IMG/VR virus record: IMGVR_UViG_3300046520_000328
Location: 1-51,279 of that record
DNA length: 51,279 bases
Source of the DNA: a virus
Strand: one strand, 5' to 3'
The notes beneath the pieces were generated by a model. That model saw only the letters and a program-made list of their open reading frames with translations, did no database searches and was not told the origin of the DNA. Below, piece by piece: positions 49,424 to 51,279 of this stretch (within the stretch, counting starts at the first letter, position 1; each line of letters starts with the position of its first letter). The translations under genes were made by a program, and so were the position numbers.

Positions 49424-49872
49424 GATCAAGTCCATTTTGAATCAAAAGGTTATTCTGTGGTCTAGCTCGCTAATTTAATAATGTCAAGTAGCTACTAGGA
49501 AAAACTTTCGAGCGTAATAAAAATAGGCTGGTCAATGGGGTGCAGAGGAGGGGTTGGCTTGGTGTTTTTTCGGTGGGAGACGCTGTGGTTAGGATTTTAC
49601 TTTAGTAAGTCGACGGGTTGCCTAGATCAATGAAAAATTAGTAAGTAGAGGAGTTAATTTGCATTTTTATGATCTTCTAGAGAGATACTCAAACCATATT
49701 GGCTGATATCGATCCCGGTTGTATTCCGTTCAACAATGATCGTTACTGGCCATTAACTGACTGTGGCGCGTAACCAGACTGGCCGCCCGAGATTCTGGAA
49801 ACGATAGTTACTAAACCATCAGCTGAATTCGCTTCGCTATAGCCCGCCGACAGGTCTTCGGTGCGCAATCCA
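49424..49872. other. 449-bp gap
   Basis: AT-rich. No ORF with a ribosome site, tRNA or strong hairpin was seen. It should hold the promoter of the protease-lipoprotein operon near its left edge. Confidence 0.6.
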
Positions 49873-50088
49873 TTAACCGATGTCCAGTCTCTTCAATCGA
49901 GCCGAGCCTTGTTTGATATGTCCGGTATTTTCACTGATTGCCTCCATTGCTCCACGGATATTCCCACCCACTTCCCGTGCCCCTTGCTCCTCTGCCAGTA
50001 GGGTCAATTCCATAATGGCCGTCTCCACAGCCTGCTGGTTTTCGTACAGCCTTTCCAGTTCATCCGACAGTGAATAATCGCTTGGCAT
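49873..50088 (-). CDS. 71-residue helical protein, copy B
   Basis: Paralogue of the gene at 44425: PSDYSLSDELERLYENQQAV, then AIMELTLLAEEQGAREVGGN and HIKQGSARLKRLDIG. Leader, ribosome site (CGAAAGG) and 150-bp spacing to an att-like core are shared with copy A. Substitutions are mostly conservative, so both appear to be kept functional. Role unknown. Confidence 0.75.
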   Translation of the reverse strand: MPSDYSLSDELERLYENQQAVETAIMELTLLAEEQGAREVGGNIRGAMEAISENTGHIKQGSARLKRLDIG

Positions 50089-50154
50089 GGTGTCGCCTTT
50101 CGAGAAACTCCCCAGCATAGCGGCGACATTCGCTCGTGACAGGCACTTGCCGAA

Positions 50155-50176
50155 GGTTGCTTAAAAGTTGCTACAA
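50155..50176. other. Arm-type site near the third att-like core
   Basis: GGTTGCTTAAAAGTTGCTAC followed by AA. It differs from 44711-44731 at few positions and contains the same TTGCTACAA. Confidence 0.5.
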
Positions 50177-50236
50177 GTCAAAGACACAGGGAGAGGTTGG
50201 TCAATCCGGCCGGGGCTTCTGGGAATTACTGCGCCT

Positions 50237-50248
50237 AATCCATCATCG
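50237..50248. other. Third att-like core
   Basis: AATCCATCATCG matches 12 of the 15 core bases. On the minus strand ATGATGGATTAG follows CGCTATTCG, a decayed form of the DusA RRFSVAPMMDW coding region with nine bases missing. It is probably an old attR or a degenerate remnant of the ancestral dusA start. Confidence 0.55.
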
Positions 50249-50357
50249 AATAGCGACAATGTCATTCTGTTTATGGCATCACGCCAATGTCGGAGATTTC
50301 CTGCAACCCGTGTCGCCATCGCCCACCTTGCACTCCTCCAACCACCCAGATAACCTT

Positions 50358-50387
50358 CCCTTGTCGCTGCAAAATCAGCGACAAGGG
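50358..50387 (+). other. Strong hairpin in the leader of the DUF6124-like gene
   Basis: A 12-bp perfect stem CCCTTGTCGCTG/CAGCGACAAGGG with a 6-nt loop. It has no T-tract, so it is not a classical terminator. It directly precedes the first target-like site (50388). Confidence 0.75.
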
Positions 50388-50451
50388 TGTGGAAGCCCTT
50401 CACAAGATCTAGGCGCACAAGCGCCACCAAAATTTCAGCGGGCGCTTTTTT
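50388..50451 (+). promoter_or_regulatory. Upstream target sites overlapping a possible attenuator
   Basis: TGTGGAAG (50388-50395) and GATCTAGG (50406-50413) are complementary to two segments of the RNA at 50472-50547. The second overlaps a GGCGC/GCGCC hairpin (50412-50425). That hairpin excludes an AAGCGCC/GGCGCTT terminator followed by T6 (50419-50451). RNA pairing to GATCTAGG could free the terminator stem. This recalls seqA of the P4 immunity system. Confidence 0.5.
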
Positions 50452-50471
50452 CGTGTCTGCTGTTAAATTAT

Positions 50472-50547
50472 GGCGGCTGTGCGCGGGGCACTTTCGGGTG
50501 CGCCGGGTTCCTAGATCCCCGGTCTTCCACACCTGCGTACAGCTGCC
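50472..50547 (+). ncRNA. C4/P4-CI-type antisense RNA
   Basis: A closed three-way junction. The outer stem 50472-50487 with 50532-50547 is 16 bp (three G-U pairs). Hairpin GCAC/GTGC lies at 50488-50501. Hairpin CCGGG/CCCGG lies at 50503-50522 with loop TTCCTAGATC. The loop plus its closing G (GTTCCTAGA, 50507-50515) is complementary to TCTAGGAAC at the ribosome site of the downstream gene. CTTCCACA (50524-50531) is complementary to TGTGGAAG at 50556. This two-part pairing is the C4 antisense scheme of phages P1/P7. I recall similar elements before small genes in Pseudomonas. Probably cleaved from the leader transcript. Confidence 0.75.
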
Positions 50548-50555
50548 ACCCATCA

Positions 50556-50598
50556 TGTGGAAGTGATGCTGGCAGTTCCTTAATTTAATTCTAGGAAC
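50556..50598 (+). promoter_or_regulatory. Downstream target sites of the antisense RNA
   Basis: TGTGGAAG (50556-50563) is displayed as the exact loop of a CATCA/TGATG hairpin (50551-50568). TCTAGGAAC (50590-50598) contains the AGGAA ribosome site, 7 nt before the ATG. Pairing of the RNA with both would block translation of the DUF6124-like gene. Confidence 0.65.
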
Positions 50599-50605
50599 AA
50601 AAGCA

Positions 50606-50977
50606 ATGAAGAAAATCACTCCAAATCCCCCAGAAACCTCAACCGTTTCCGACCCTCTCGATGAGCTCTCCAAAGCCACTCAACGCGCTGTCAGCAAACG
50701 CCTTCGTAACCCAAACCACGCCGACCCGATCAGCCACGTTTTCACCATCCTCCCCAACGTCGATACAGAAACCCTGTTAAGCCACGCCTGCGAAACTCTC
50801 GCGTCCCTAAACGTCCTAACCACCGACCTGGCCTGCGAACTCGAAGGTTCACACCGCAGTCTCGCGCTGTCGATTCAGCAATTAGCAGTAGTCGGTGAGT
50901 TATTGGTAAACCGAGCCCTGGATAATCTTGACCCGCCCGACGGTGAGTCCGAGATTCCATCCACCAGCCAAGCCTAA
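50606..50977 (+). CDS. DUF6124-like Pseudomonas protein
   Basis: A 123-residue protein (KKITPNPPETSTVSDPLDEL, then ILPNVDTETLLSHACETLAS and AVVGELLVNRALDNL). The pattern matches a small helical family common in Pseudomonas (DUF6124, from memory) with no known function. The N-terminal 45 residues are polar; the rest is two or three helices. Expression is likely controlled by the antisense RNA in its leader. The next gene starts 35 bp later on the same strand. Confidence 0.7.
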   Translation: MKKITPNPPETSTVSDPLDELSKATQRAVSKRLRNPNHADPISHVFTILPNVDTETLLSHACETLASLNVLTTDLACELEGSHRSLALSIQQLAVVGELLVNRALDNLDPPDGESEIPSTSQA

Positions 50978-51012
50978 GCGGCCACGCTCGTTTACCTAAT
51001 GGAGGTTCAACC

Positions 51013-51279
51013 ATGGCTCGATATATGCCAATCACCGGAATCGATTGCACAATTCCGTCGCTGTTGATCGATACCGAAGCACCCGTCGACGTGTTGCACG
51101 ACACGGCCGCATACCGCATCCGCGCCGTGACGCAACTGCTGGAATCCCTTTCTCTGGACGAAGGCATTGGTCGTGATGCATTGCTGCTACGGGACTTCGC
51201 GCGGGTGTTGGCGATTCCGCTGCGCGATGGCTGCGATTTACTGGATGTGATGGGGCGGCGCTTGCAAGCGCAGGTGTAG
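51013..51279 (+). CDS. Unknown 88-residue protein
   Basis: A small helical protein (ARYMPITGIDCTIPSLLIDT, then YRIRAVTQLLESLSLDEGIG and DFARVLAIPLRDGCDLLDVM). No firm family. GGAGG lies 7 nt before the ATG. It ends on the last base of the window and is probably co-transcribed with the DUF6124-like gene. Such pairs recur in Pseudomonas, but a function cannot be given. Confidence 0.6.
   Translation: MARYMPITGIDCTIPSLLIDTEAPVDVLHDTAAYRIRAVTQLLESLSLDEGIGRDALLLRDFARVLAIPLRDGCDLLDVMGRRLQAQV

Larger units (their letters stand above)
44790..50248. mobile_element. Remains of a second dusA-integrated element (tandem)
   Basis: The right boundary is a third core-like AATCCATCATCG (50237-50248). It is preceded by the same module as the prophage right end: 71-residue gene, about 60 percent or more similar spacer, TTGCTACAA arm-type site, core at 150 bp. 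The left boundary is shared with attR. The interior (AIPR-family gene, lipoprotein and protease pair) is AT-rich. No integrase or phage structural gene remains, so it is either a degraded element or a satellite mobilised in trans. Confidence 0.55.

Noticed and set aside
50161-50679. 172-codon minus-strand ORF across the DUF6124 leader
   Set aside because: It crosses the structured RNA, the terminator and the plus-strand gene start, and has no recognisable domain.

Overview
The window is a stretch of a fluorescent-type Pseudomonas chromosome. The left edge carries the start of transaldolase (tal), an AbrB/MazE-like gene and dusA on the minus strand, an order I associate with Pseudomonas. GC-rich codon use, PrtN-family pyocin activators and a DUF6124-like gene at the right edge agree. 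Most of the window (about 1.46-44.80 kb) is one temperate myovirus prophage integrated in the 5' end of dusA.

Layout of the prophage. A tyrosine integrase (1.65-2.76 kb) lies beside dusA. It is followed by an AT-rich two-gene cargo: an endonuclease/exonuclease/phosphatase protein and a protein with an Ala/Lys/Pro repeat tail. A leftward operon of eight small, mostly overlapping genes (4.68-7.32 kb) includes two PrtN-like proteins. The immunity region (7.36-8.46 kb) has a LexA-type repressor and a Cro-like gene, with five CACGnnnnGTG operator-like sites. Rightward come a CII-like protein, a TraR/DksA zinc finger and a Toprim/VirE-type primase-helicase, then a GTCCCAC repeat cluster (possible origin) and a holin. 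The head genes are lambda-like (TerS, TerL, gpW, portal, ClpP-like protease, gpD, capsid). The tail genes are P2-like and contractile (Z, V, W, J, I, H, fibre chaperone, FI, FII, E/E', T, U, X, D). An endolysin, Rz/Rz1 and a D12 adenine methylase close the late region.

The right arm (35.8-44.7 kb) is a mosaic of lower-GC cargo: an ATPase + TOPRIM pair resembling known anti-phage modules, a pair of small membrane proteins, a PAAR + candidate effector + candidate immunity cassette, a nucleotide-cyclase-like protein, a trypco2-like lipoprotein and several unknown genes. A near-identical direct repeat flanks the PAAR/cyclase segment, and a 3' half of tRNA-Gly(CCC) lies inside it. Both suggest past recombination with another integrative element.

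The junctions are unusual. The prophage supplies the first 17 or so codons of present-day dusA. A displaced former dusA start (24 codons ending in TAG) sits at the right att site. A third att-like core with the same flanking gene and arm-type site lies at 50.24 kb. The interval 44.8-50.25 kb therefore looks like the remains of a second dusA element, carrying an AIPR-family protein and a secreted serine protease with a partner lipoprotein. To its right, a C4/P4-CI-type antisense RNA precedes a DUF6124-like gene. It has complementary target sites on both sides, and the upstream one overlaps a possible attenuator.
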